A model generated the notes under the pieces. The model had not been told where the DNA came from, searched no databases, and worked only from the letters and a program-made list of their open reading frames with translations. A stretch of 64,000 nt of DNA from the NCBI GenBank assembly GCA_963675135.1, contig OY776120.1:19682001-19746000 (forward strand). Reading direction: 5' to 3'. Position numbers and translations under genes: made by a program. This DNA is from Galeopsis tetrahit (lineage: Eukaryota > Streptophyta > Magnoliopsida > Lamiales > Lamiaceae). Each line of letters begins with the position of its first letter. Position 1 is the first letter of the stretch. Below are positions 22,122 to 32,749 of the stretch, piece after piece.

Positions 22122-25100
22122 CTAAACTAATGTCCTTCTTGTGTTGGGAAAGTCAGTAAATGTTTCAGCTTGTCTTTTCTTTCCTTTTGCCCTCTTGATC
22201 TTTCCTCTAGTTTGGATACCTTCAGCATCTTTGTCCAAACCAGACACCTCACCACCTGGTCTCTGATGTAGCCTCATCCTTTCTTCTTGTGCTGAGGCCA
22301 TTGAATTCTTCAATGCAAGTGCCAATTGCTCTTCTTCATCCAATTCTTCCAAGTTTAGCACTGCAGGCTCTTTTCCTTTTCCTTCAGCAGCTTTGTCTTT
22401 TCCCTTGTCTGAGCCTCCAATCACCAAGGCACCTTTTGCTCTAGCTCTTTCCCTTTCCCCCTTTTTGGCAGCATCAAAGCACTGGGGTTTTAGCTCACTC
22501 ATTGTTGTGGCCATTAGGGATTGGGCTTGGTTCAGGGACTTCATCTCTTCCAACAAATATACATTTTCATCATGTATATTTTGCATCCTATCACTGCTCA
22601 AGTTAAGAAAAGCTAGAACAGGCTTCATCTTTTGTTGAACAACCTCTTCCAAGGTTGCTTTCAGGGATGCATCCAGTTGGGCTTTAAGGAGCTCATTGAG
22701 GTTGGCTACTGCACCTTCAGCAATGTTGGCCAATACCTCTTGGGAAAATTTTTCAGAGGCTGCTTTCACCATTGCTAGCCTTTGCTCTTCAGCTCTTCTC
22801 TTTTGCAATGCAGTCTTCTTTCCAAGAGCTTGCTTGACAGTTAGCCTGAGAGCCTTGACATTGGCATTATGGTTGTCTCTCAGCAGCTTTTGTTCTTTCT
22901 TGACCTCTTCTGAGATGTCTTCCATGGTGGATTTAGCTTTTTGTACTTAAGTGGAAATGGTTTGGAGGCCAGTTTCCACACCACTAATCCTTGCTTCCAG
23001 AGTGGGTAGCACAACATCCTCAGAGCCAGTGAGCCTCATTTCTACAGATGCTAGAGTCCTTCCATGCTCATTCAATGCTCCTGAAGTTTCAGCATGAGCA
23101 GATTGGACTTGATGAGCCAAGGAGTCCAACTTCTCTGATTGCATTCCAAGCAAGGCTTGAGCTGAGCCTGTATCCACTTGGATAGGTGCATCTGTTAAGA
23201 ACTCATCTGCAAAAATTTGGTCAAGGGAAATACCTGCAATATTAGACAAATCAAACAGGTTAGGGAATAAACACTCATCACCCTCAATTTCTTTTGTATA
23301 AGACTCTGATACATCAGCAGCCTTCTTCTCATTTTCAACTCTTTCTTTTCTCCCTTCATTTATAATTTCCTCACTTAAAGAAACAGGCCTCCTCTCATCA
23401 AGGGATTCCTGAAGTTCAGATTTGACTTCAAGAATAGCCTGCCCTTCCTCACTTATATCACCCTCATTTGGTGGTACACTCACTATTCTAGTGATCACCA
23501 CTTCTCTCTCATCTGCTACTTCCTCTGATTTTTCCACTAACTTCTCCTTTTCAACTCCTTCTCCTAAACCTGCAACATCTCCACCTTCATCAAGGTTCAA
23601 AGATGGCAGTTGTGGGGAGATCACATTGCTTATTTCAACAGCCACTGAGTCATCCTGAATGATTAAGGGCTGATCAGTGTCCAACTCTCCTGACACTGAA
23701 TAGGCCTTAATCAAACCAGCCTCTAGCATAGGAACCTCAAAATCTTTAGGCTGTGCCTTGGGTTCAGAAGAACCTTCATTGGCAGATGTGTCTTTGGTTG
23801 TGTTACCACCCTTGGTCAACACCTCTGAAGATACAGAGCCTTTCCTATGATAGGTTCTAGGAGGGTTTGAAAGTCTATCTGCTACAGAAGACTTGGGTTG
23901 AGAAGGTTCAGGGAGGTTGGCTTGAGGGGTTTCAGGAGGGTTGGGGTTAGAAGGGTTTGAGGGATCATCAGGGGAATCATCATCATTTGAGCTACTGTCA
24001 GGGTGTTTGATTCCCTTAGCTTTTCTTTCTTTCCCCTCAATGATCTTCTCAGCTACCAACTTTGCAAAAACTTCCTCATTAGTGAGGAATCTTGTTTTTA
24101 TCACACCAGCAAAGTGTAGCAATCTGCTTTCCTCTACTTGCCACCAGTTAGCACCCTTATCTTGGATGACTTGTGATATTTCCATCAAGGTTTTATCTTT
24201 CACATCCACAAGCATCCTCAAATCATGAAACATCTTCTGAATTCTTGGAAATTCAGCAAGTTGTGGATACAAACTGTCCACTGTGGCCTTTGCTCCACCT
24301 CTGAGCATACTTTCATAAGTATACTCCTCCTCATTCTCACTAGATGGAGAACTTTGGGCTATAGGGGAGTTGGCTGTGGTTTCCTTAATTGCAGCTTCAG
24401 GCAAGTTAAGTTCAGGAGGGTTGGCTTCAGAAAGGTTAGGCTCAAATGAAGGTATTTCAGTTGCTTTAGAGAGCAATGAATCTGAAGGGGCTTTGCTTAG
24501 GGGAGTTGGCTCATTGAGTGCATGTTCTAAGAGCTTTGAGTAGTTGAGCATGGATGAATCAAGGGGAGACAGGAGTCTTGTCTCATCTACTGCTAAATCT
24601 GCAAGCACATCAATGCCACTTCTTTGCACACTTCCTTCAAGAGAATATCTCTTAGAGAGATCTACAGGGGTGATGGGTTGGTTGGAAGGGGTAACATGGG
24701 TTTCAGGGGAGTTGGGCTCAGGGTTCTGGGTTTCAGGGATGTTGGCCTCTTTAGGTTGACCTTCAGGGACTTTGGATTCTGGAGTTCCAGATCCAGATGA
24801 GCTAGTCCTTGACTTGGATTTGGTCCTGCTTTCAACTCTGCTCTCTCTTAGAGCCAATTGAAGAGACCTTTCTTCCTGCAGCTTCAACACTTTCTTAGTA
24901 GGCTTGGCCCTTCTCTTGCTGGCCCTACTGCTTCCACTGCCTTCACCATCCTTCTCAGGGACAACTTCCCTGATTCTCTTATCACCCTTGTGCTTTTGCC
25001 TTGTCTCATTGTATTTCAGCCTCAATTCTTCTGAGTGGTCAGAAGGCACACTTACTCCCTCTTCTGCCACTTCATCAACTTCAGCTGATGCTCCTGAGGC

Positions 25101-26062
25101 TTCTCTTGAAGACAATTGAGACATTTTCCTTGTTTTGACAGCCCTGGCCTTGGTTCTCTTCTTCATCTTAGGCTTTTCTTCAACCTGTTCTTCAGCAGGT
25201 TTGGCCAGAAGCATTCTCCTTTATTCAGTTTTCTTGCTGAGCTTCCTGAACAGTATCTTTTGGGCTGGGAGAGGCTTTGCAAATGTTTGCACTTGAGAGT
25301 AGTGGGAAAATCTTTCAATTAACAAGCTTGCCCTGGTGCAATACTTGAGTTTCCCTTCTAACACAACCTTGTTGTGAGATTTCACTTTGAATTTTGCCTT
25401 TTCCTTCATCATCTCAGACATGATGAAGGTCCTCCAATCAAACTTGATGCCCTTATCACTAGCATCAATCACTGCAGCCATAATTCTGATTCTTGGATGG
25501 CTGACCTGCTCCAAGCTTCCAGTATTACTCAAGAGACTTTAGCAACTACCTCAAAGAGGTTGAGAAATTCTGGCTTGAGAGTCTTCTTGTTTTGTGTTGA
25601 AGAGAGAGGACCTGGTACTAATAGCCATTCCTGAGCTATTTCATCTTCATGTCCAGTACCATAAACTTCTGGATTCCTTCCCTCATAAGGCAATCCAAAA
25701 GCTCCTTCAAGATCTTCTGAAGAGAATTTCACTCTATGAAATCTCTCTTCTTCCTCTCCCTCTGCAACATATGACAATCTGGTGGAAACTTCACCATCTT
25801 CAGTTTTACCTCTCCATTTGAGAAAGGCAAAGAACTCAGCCATGTAGCTTTCTAGGCAGGAACTTGGTCTTTCCTCCATAAACTTTTGCAAACCAGCTCT
25901 TCTCAGCCATCTTAGAGTTGGTGTAATCTCAGGGTCTTCACTCTCAAAAGATACTATGGGCTCAAAGTGAAGATTGTTCTTGTTGCTCAAGTATCCAAAA
26001 TCAAGGTCTAGAGCCTTGTTGGAGAAATCAATGATCATCTCTGGTCTAACTTTGGGGGCCAT
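22122..26062 (-). pseudogene. Third ORF (env-position) of Copia C, interrupted
   Basis: ATG at 26062 opens 177 residues. A frameshift at about 25530 moves homology into the next frame (SNTGSLEQVSHPRIRIMAAVID). In-frame TAA codons at 25221-25223 and 22947-22949 cut it again, and the last part ends at 22122. Pieces: 26062-25529, 25532-25221, 25214-22947, 22925-22122. Features: an N-terminal domain shared with B's third ORF, basic clusters (KPKMKKRTKARAVKTRK), Pro/Glu-rich NPE repeats, an acidic middle, and a C-terminal coiled coil (EEVKKEQKLLRDNHN). There is no membrane segment. The function of such ORFs in plant Copia elements is unknown. Confidence 0.65.
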
Positions 26063-26715
26063 TGAAGGTTACAGAAAAAAAGTTTGAGATAGATTGAGAG
26101 AGTTTGAAGAAAATTTAGAGCTAGGGTTTCGAATACTTGGGGAAGAAGTGTTTGTGGGGGATCTTAAGACTTGTGAATATTCTAAAAAGAATGTTTGTCA
26201 ATGAGTTGGTGAAGTCTTGATGCAATTCAAAGGTGAACAAAAATGGAAATCCAAAATGAATGGCTAGGATTGATTTCAGAGGAGTTGGCCAGTTTTGATC
26301 CAATGGTCAAAAACCAATGCAACAGTGAAAAACTGTTTTGTTCAAAAACGTGGGTGGTTTTTAATGTTTGTTTAAGGCTGGGGGAGTTTTCGAGATAGAT
26401 CATGTCCCAAAAAGTTTAATGCAAACAAGAGTTAAATCTTGGCATTTAATGCATGGAAAGTGACCTTTTGGGTGGGAGACAAATTAAATCCCAGAAAGGT
26501 GAAAATTGTATTTTCAATGGGACAGATTTCGAAATAGACAATGATCACCTAAAATAGGTGCTTATCAGACCAAGATTTGGTTTGATAGCCAAGACAACTT
26601 ATCTGACCCTACATGGACAAGTGTCCTGAAGAGCTGAGGACATGTGTCCTGAAGAAGTAAGGTCAACTTTTCTGAATTTCAGTAGACTTGACCAAGTCTG
26701 CTGAAGTTTGAATTT

Positions 26716-26730
26716 ACTTCCCCCTTAATG
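26716..26730 (-). other. Polypurine-like tract after pol of Copia C
   Basis: Minus-strand CATTAAGGGGGAAGT, about 20 bases past the pol stop. It resembles the tracts at 21879 and 21692. Repeated polypurine tracts in 3' non-coding DNA are a known Sirevirus trait; the use of this one is unknown. Confidence 0.5.
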
Positions 26731-26747
26731 AATAAACTTCTTTGGAC

Positions 26748-29700
26748 TCATTTGTCCAACTTCCCTGGATCAAGAAGACCCAACCCTGCTGATAATTCCA
26801 GAAATCTTGCTTCTGCAAGTGGCTTTGTCAACATATCAGCTTTTTGATGATCTGTGTGGATCTTTACCAACTTGATATCCTTCTTTTCCACATGATCTCT
26901 AATGAAGTGATGCTTGATGTCCACATGTTTGTATCTTGTGTGCAATACATGGTTCTGTGATATGGCAATGGCACTGTTATTGTCACAGAATATTGGCACT
27001 TCAGTAGAGTTGACTTTGTAGTCCTTGAGTTGTTGTTTCAGCCAAAGGATTTGAGAACAACAACTTCCAGCAGCAACATATTCAGCTTCAGTAGTGGAGG
27101 TAGCCACTGTGTTTTGCTTCTTGGAAAACCAAGATATGAGTTTGTTGCCTAGGAATTGACAAGTTCCTGAAGTTGACTTTCTGTCAATTCTGCATCCTCC
27201 ATAATCAGCATCTGAGTAGCCAGTTAACTCTATGTTGTCATCAGCAGGGTACCAAAGGCCTAGATTCTCAGTGCCTTTGAGATACCTCAAGATCCTCTTT
27301 GCAGCTTCAAGATGGCTTTTCTTAGGATTTGCTTGAAACCTTGCACAAACACCTACTGCAAAGGTGATGTCAGGTCTGCTGGCAGTGAGATAGAGGAGTG
27401 AGCCAATTATTCCTCTATACTCAGTGGAGTTGGTTGGAACACCACTTTCATCAGGATCCATCTTCCAATTTGTGTTCATTGGAATCCTTACTGGCTTGCT
27501 TGATGTACACCCAAACTTCTTGATCATTTCTCTGGTGTACTTGGCTTGGTTGATGAAGATTCCTTCTTTTGATTGCTTGACTTGTAGACCCAAAAAGAAG
27601 TTCATCAACCCCATCATGGACATCTCAAACTTGCTTTGCATGAGCTTGGAGAATTTCTCACACAGCTTCTCATTAGGGAATCCAAAAATTATGTCATCTA
27701 CATAAATTTGGACAAGCAAGATGTCTTCTCCTTCAGAGATTCTGAAGAGAGTTCTGTCCACAGTTCCTTTGGTGAATCCATGATCCAAGAGGAATTGTGA
27801 CAGTGTGTCATACCAAGCCCTAGGGGCTTGCTTGAGTCCATATAGAGCTTTCTTCAGTCTGTATACTTGGTCTCCAACCTCAAAACCTGGTGGTTGCTCC
27901 ACATAGACTTCTTCTTTCAAGACTCCATTCAGAAAGGCACTCTTGACATCCATTTGGTATACTTTGAACCTCTTGTGGGCTGCATAGGCTAGGAAGAGCC
28001 TTATTGCTTCTAGCCTTGCCACAGGTGCAAAGGTCTCATCATAGTCAATGCCTTCATGCTGGCAGTAACCTTTTGCCACTACTCTTGCTTTGTTTCTGAC
28101 AATCACATCATTCTCATTCTTTTTGTTCTTGAACATCCACTTAGTTCCAATAACATCTTGATGTGAAGGTCTATCAACCAGTTCCCATACTTCATTTCTG
28201 GTGAATTGGTTGAGCTCTTCCTGCATTGCTGTGATCCAATTGGCATCCTGAAGTGCTTCATCAATGTCTTTTGGTTCCTGTTCTGACAAGAAACAACAGA
28301 ACATAGCACTTTCACCATGAAACCTTCTGGTTTTGACTCCTATACTTGGGTCACCAAGTATCAGGTCAGTAGGATGGTCATACAACCAAGTCCTTCTCTT
28401 TCTGATCCCTTCAGTAGAGTTGTCCTCTACTGAGGTTGAGTCACCAGTGTTATAGAATTCAGGATAATTGAGTGCAGGATCTAATTCAGGATCATAATCA
28501 GGGGTGTTGTCCTCAATGTCAGGGACATTGGTATTTTCAACATTTTGAGTTTCCCCTTGATTATTTGACCCATTAACTACCTCAGCAGGAGCTGCTTCTT
28601 CATTGGTAGTTGTTACCTGAATGTGAACTGGGATTGGCTCATTCAGTTCACCATTTCCATTAGTGGGGTTTGTCTCAGGAAGGTTGCCTTCAGGATTGTT
28701 GTCCAATGTGAGTTTTTCAGGTAGGTTGGCTTGGACAACATCTACGAATTCAGTGTCTTTGTCTTTTAGGTTCAATCTGGTTGTCCTCTGTGTGATTTCT
28801 TCAGGTTCCAAACTATCATTCCTGATCTCAAAGATAGATTCATCAAACACAACATGAGGTGTTTCTTCCACTATAAGGGTTTTCTTGTTGTAGACTCTGA
28901 AAGCTTTACTGATTTGAGAGTATCCAAGGAATACTCCCTCATCAGCTTTGCTATCAAAGGCTTTCAACTGTTCTTTCCCATTATTGTGAATGAAACACTT
29001 ACAACCAAATATATGAAAGTATGACACTTTAGGCATTCTTCCTTTCCAGAGTTCATAGGGGGTTTTGCCTTGCCCCTTAGTGATCAAACATCTATTTTGA
29101 GTATGGCATGCAGTATTTATAGCTTCAGCCCAAAACCTCTTAGGTAAATTTGAATCAGCAATTAAGGTTCTAGCAGCTTCTTTTAAAGTTCTGTTCCTTC
29201 TTTCTGCAACTCCATTTTGCTGGGGAGTTCTAGCTGCTGAGGTTTCATGAGCTATCCCATTAGATGTGCAATACTCTTTGATGTATGAATTTATGAACTC
29301 AGTGCCTTTATCAGATCTTATCTTAATAATACTAAGGCTTTTCTCATTTGACAGTCTCTTAAGGAGTTCAGGTAGTTTGACTTGTGTTTCCTTCTTATTA
29401 AGGAGAAATACTACCCATGTGAACCTAGAGAAGTCATCTACTACAACCAATGTGTATTTTCTACCATTTATACTTGAAGGGGTGATTGGTCCAAACAGAT
29501 CCATGTGTAGAAGTTCAAGTACCCTTTCAGTAGAAATGACTGGTTTACCTTTGAATGAGGCTTTAATCTGTTTTCCCTCTTGACATGGCTTACACACATG
29601 TTCTTTAATGAAAACCTCATTAGGTAGTCCTTTCACTAATGCATTTCTAGCAAGTTTGTTCATTGATTTGAAGTTCAGATGGTTTAGTCTCTTATGCCAT

Positions 29701-30137
29701 AACCAGCTTTGTTCACTAGTTCTCTTAGCAATGAAACATGCAGCATCAGTAGACTTGTCCCAGTCTGCAAAATACACATTTCCTTTCCTAGTCCCAGTCA
29801 ATAGAGTTTGTTGAGTTTTATCCTTGATTATACATTTTCCACTTGAGAACTCAACATTGAAATCTTTATCACAGAATTGACTGATACTTAGGAGATTATA
29901 TTTGAGACCAGCTACATAAGATACATTGGTTACTTTGATGTTACCAATCATCAAAGTACCATAACCTTTAGTTGTTGCTTGTGAGCTGTCTCCAAAGGTG
30001 ACATTTGGGCCTTCTTTTTCAATAAAACCAGTGAGGAGTTCCTTGTTTCCAGTCATGTGCTTTGAGCATCCACTGTCAAGGTACCATGCTGTCTTTTTGT
30101 TCATGCTCCTCTTTTTGTGGCCCATTGGTACCTGCAA
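26748..30137 (-). CDS. pol: Copia C pol polyprotein (protease-integrase-RT-RNase H), intact ORF
   Basis: 1,129 open codons follow directly, in frame, after the gag stop; the first ATG is at 30125. Order: aspartic protease (WYLDSGCSKHMTG, residues 18-30), GAG-pre-integrase (LWHKRLNHLNF ... CKPCQEGK), integrase core with its acidic residues (HMDLFGPI, IRSDKGTEF, PQQNGVAERRNRTL), RT (GTKWMFKNKK, QMDVKSAFLNG, catalytic YVDDIIFG) and RNase H (DADYGGC, TEAEYVAA, HVDIKHHFIRDH). No stop or frame break is present and all motifs are complete, so the copy may be recent and the enzymes active. Expression needs readthrough of the gag UAA, re-initiation or splicing. It would copy element RNA and integrate the cDNA. 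Confidence 0.9.
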   Translation of the reverse strand: MQVPMGHKKRSMNKKTAWYLDSGCSKHMTGNKELLTGFIEKEGPNVTFGDSSQATTKGYGTLMIGNIKVTNVSYVAGLKYNLLSISQFCDKDFNVEFSSGKCIIKDKTQQTLLTGTRKGNVYFADWDKSTDAACFIAKRTSEQSWLWHKRLNHLNFKSMNKLARNALVKGLPNEVFIKEHVCKPCQEGKQIKASFKGKPVISTERVLELLHMDLFGPITPSSINGRKYTLVVVDDFSRFTWVVFLLNKKETQVKLPELLKRLSNEKSLSIIKIRSDKGTEFINSYIKEYCTSNGIAHETSAARTPQQNGVAERRNRTLKEAARTLIADSNLPKRFWAEAINTACHTQNRCLITKGQGKTPYELWKGRMPKVSYFHIFGCKCFIHNNGKEQLKAFDSKADEGVFLGYSQISKAFRVYNKKTLIVEETPHVVFDESIFEIRNDSLEPEEITQRTTRLNLKDKDTEFVDVVQANLPEKLTLDNNPEGNLPETNPTNGNGELNEPIPVHIQVTTTNEEAAPAEVVNGSNNQGETQNVENTNVPDIEDNTPDYDPELDPALNYPEFYNTGDSTSVEDNSTEGIRKRRTWLYDHPTDLILGDPSIGVKTRRFHGESAMFCCFLSEQEPKDIDEALQDANWITAMQEELNQFTRNEVWELVDRPSHQDVIGTKWMFKNKKNENDVIVRNKARVVAKGYCQHEGIDYDETFAPVARLEAIRLFLAYAAHKRFKVYQMDVKSAFLNGVLKEEVYVEQPPGFEVGDQVYRLKKALYGLKQAPRAWYDTLSQFLLDHGFTKGTVDRTLFRISEGEDILLVQIYVDDIIFGFPNEKLCEKFSKLMQSKFEMSMMGLMNFFLGLQVKQSKEGIFINQAKYTREMIKKFGCTSSKPVRIPMNTNWKMDPDESGVPTNSTEYRGIIGSLLYLTASRPDITFAVGVCARFQANPKKSHLEAAKRILRYLKGTENLGLWYPADDNIELTGYSDADYGGCRIDRKSTSGTCQFLGNKLISWFSKKQNTVATSTTEAEYVAAGSCCSQILWLKQQLKDYKVNSTEVPIFCDNNSAIAISQNHVLHTRYKHVDIKHHFIRDHVEKKDIKLVKIHTDHQKADMLTKPLAEARFLELSAGLGLLDPGKLDK

Positions 30138-32609
30138 TTAGATAGGTTTAGGTACCCTTTGAGTTTTGGGTCCTGAGAGGTTAGCTGTACCTTTAGGAAC
30201 CCAAACTTGCCTAATCACCTTGATTGATTCAAGGTGGCTAAGTTGTTTTCCTTGTGCATCAACATACACTGTCTTTCCCTTAAATGCCTTGGGGAAAGTA
30301 TGTGTGAGTGTGTTAACTCTGTAAGTTTCAGGGGAGTTGTTAGTTCTCCTGAACTTATGAGTTCTTTGTGCATCTTGATGAAATCTTTCAGGAAGGGTAT
30401 TTTTATGACCATTACCCTTTGGCATGAAGGGTTTTGGTTGTCTCATTTTATTCTTCTTTTGGGGATAGTTGTCCTTAGGTCTATCCAGCTGAGGCTTTCT
30501 CAGATGAGTTGGCCTAGGCTGATTATACCTTGGATAACTCCTTTGAACATTGTTTAGTAGAGTTGCCCTCCCATTGGGTCTACTCTGCTGACCAATATTC
30601 CTCTTATGTTCAGGAGCCTTGACCTTTTCCAAAGGTTTAGGCCTAGTCTCCTGAAGCACTTGAGTAAGCATTTCAGTTAATTTGCCCTTTCCTTTATTCA
30701 GTGGCTGAGTTATTTCATTTTCAGCTTGTTGTGCCACTGATTTAACAAAGATTTTCTTAGTGTTACTTGTAGAGGCAACACTAAGACAAGGTGAAGATTC
30801 AAATGGATCAAAACCCAATCCACTTCTTTGAGCCATATGTCTTTGATAACTCTGAATTTCCTCTATTGCTCTAGAGGATTTGTTCAAAGCAGACATCTTT
30901 AATTTCAGGCTCTCTTCACTTGATTTAAGAATATCATATTCATGTGAGAGGTTTTCAAATTTGGCATTCAAAATTTTTAGTTCAAAATCTTTTCTCTTCT
31001 GAGAGAGTAGTTGATCATCTATCTCCTTTTGTTGGTCAACTATCCTGAGATTTTCTTCTTTAAGCTCTCTCAAGACTTGTTGATACAACTCAGTAGATTT
31101 GACATGAACAGCTGCCTCAGAGTTTTTGGTAAGTTCAATAGCCAATCTTTCATTTTCTCTCACACAATTATCATGAAATTCTTGTAATCTAGTGAAATCT
31201 TCCATCAACTTCCCAAAGGAAAGTTTCAGGTTAACTTCACTAGTGTTTTGTGATAAAAATGATGGTGAGCTAGAAGTGGAGGATACCTCATCATCCTCAA
31301 GAGCCATGTTGCACACATCATCATCATCATCACTGTTTGAGAACAGTCCATCTGAAGAGTTGAAGCTTTCAGCACTATCAGATCCTTCACCAGCCATCAT
31401 GGCCTTTCTGTTGGTGAACTTTCTGTCTCTTTTAGCTTGCCTTTCTCTTCTTTCTTTAGAGCTTAGTTCAGGGCAGTCATACTGGAAGTGCCCTTTCTTC
31501 TTGCAATTGTAGCATAAGTCTTCATCATCATCCTTCTTGGATTCATCTCTTCCTTTTGATGATGAAGGGTCAACTCTACTGGACCTTCTTCTATCAGAGT
31601 ACTTGTCCTCTGATCTTTTCTCTTCAGGGTTCTTGTCTTTGGCCTGATCTTCAGGGGAGTTGTATCTTCTCCTGAATTTGTTGTCTTGGTAGAATTTCTT
31701 GTATCTACCAAACCTTGTGTTCAGCTTGTCGAACCTTCTAGCCATCAAGGCTAGTTCTTCCTTCATTTCAGTCTTTGAGACTGACTTTGATGATCTGGGA
31801 GTGGGTTGCATTTCAGGTTCAGCACCTTTGGCTTTGAATGCCACCCCCTTAGTAGGATTTGAAGGTTCCTCAACAGGTTTTCTTCTATTGAGGTCAAACT
31901 CATAGGCTTTGAGTTCTGAGAAGATTTGTTGCATGGGCATGGAGGAGAGATCCTTGGTATTCTGCATCATCACAACATAGACATCCCACTTTTGAGTGAG
32001 ACTTCTCAAAATCTTCAATCCAACTTCTCTCCTGGAGTAAACCTTGCCCAATGAGTTGATTTCATTCATCACAACAGTGAATCTACCAGCAAATTTGTCA
32101 ATGGATTCTTCAGCTTCTATTGAGAATTGTTCAAACTTTTGCACAGCAACTTGGAGCTTGTTCTCCTTGATCTTTTCTGTGCCTTCACACATCTCAGCAA
32201 GAGTATCCCAGATTTCTTTGGCTGTGGTGCAGTGGTAGACTCTTCCCATGACTGCATCTGGAATTTTTTGATAGAGGGTGTTCATGGCAAGATAATTTAG
32301 ATTATCTTTCCTCTTTTCATCAGCAGTGAAGTCATCCTCATCCTTGGGAATCAGTTCCCTTACATCTGCTCTTTGCTCATCTGTCACCCTGGGGTTAGTT
32401 TGGGTAAACACAAAAAGTCCTCTTGTGATTACTCTTAACATGTCAGTGTGAAGAGATGCAAGATGAGCCCTCATTCTAATTTTCCAGAAATCATAATTGT
32501 CTATTGAGAACATGGGCAATTTATGATGTGAAATGTGATTGACTGGATTTGTGGCCATGTTATCCAATCCTTGAACAGCAGGTGGAGGAACAACATTGTT
32601 GTTGGCCAT
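30138..32609 (-). CDS. gag: Copia C gag polyprotein, intact ORF
   Basis: The 823-residue ORF starts MANNNVV at 32609, about 127 bases after the primer-binding site. An N-terminal DUF4219-like segment (LPMFSIDNYDFWKIRMRAHL, residues about 32-51) leads into a UBN2-type capsid region (to about 245). A CCHC zinc knuckle (CYNCKKKGHFQYDC, about 366-379) follows, then acidic serine-rich and coiled-coil segments and a basic C-terminus. It should form cytoplasmic particles and bind element RNA. It ends in UAA at 30138-30140, with pol continuing in the same frame. Its homologue in element D is frameshifted. Confidence 0.9.
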   Translation of the reverse strand: MANNNVVPPPAVQGLDNMATNPVNHISHHKLPMFSIDNYDFWKIRMRAHLASLHTDMLRVITRGLFVFTQTNPRVTDEQRADVRELIPKDEDDFTADEKRKDNLNYLAMNTLYQKIPDAVMGRVYHCTTAKEIWDTLAEMCEGTEKIKENKLQVAVQKFEQFSIEAEESIDKFAGRFTVVMNEINSLGKVYSRREVGLKILRSLTQKWDVYVVMMQNTKDLSSMPMQQIFSELKAYEFDLNRRKPVEEPSNPTKGVAFKAKGAEPEMQPTPRSSKSVSKTEMKEELALMARRFDKLNTRFGRYKKFYQDNKFRRRYNSPEDQAKDKNPEEKRSEDKYSDRRRSSRVDPSSSKGRDESKKDDDEDLCYNCKKKGHFQYDCPELSSKERRERQAKRDRKFTNRKAMMAGEGSDSAESFNSSDGLFSNSDDDDDVCNMALEDDEVSSTSSSPSFLSQNTSEVNLKLSFGKLMEDFTRLQEFHDNCVRENERLAIELTKNSEAAVHVKSTELYQQVLRELKEENLRIVDQQKEIDDQLLSQKRKDFELKILNAKFENLSHEYDILKSSEESLKLKMSALNKSSRAIEEIQSYQRHMAQRSGLGFDPFESSPCLSVASTSNTKKIFVKSVAQQAENEITQPLNKGKGKLTEMLTQVLQETRPKPLEKVKAPEHKRNIGQQSRPNGRATLLNNVQRSYPRYNQPRPTHLRKPQLDRPKDNYPQKKNKMRQPKPFMPKGNGHKNTLPERFHQDAQRTHKFRRTNNSPETYRVNTLTHTFPKAFKGKTVYVDAQGKQLSHLESIKVIRQVWVPKGTANLSGPKTQRVPKPI

Positions 32610-32735
32610 ATCTCAAGAATATACAGCCAGTCAACAGATTATAGATTTCAGAAAGAGATCAGTTCACTGACCACACAAATATGTGAATTTTGAAAATCAA
32701 GATGGATTTTCAGAAGCAGTGGTCTTCGAACCCCT

Positions 32736-32747
32736 GCTCTGATACCA
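32736..32747 (-). other. Primer-binding site of Copia C
   Basis: Minus-strand TGGTATCAGAGC two bases after the 5' LTR end (ACCAACA|AG). Initiator-Met tRNA type. Confidence 0.9.
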
Positions 32748-32749
32748 CT

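Noticed and set aside
17759..26062. True envelope glycoproteins
   Set aside because: No signal peptide, membrane helix or cleavage site seen; only the position is env-like.
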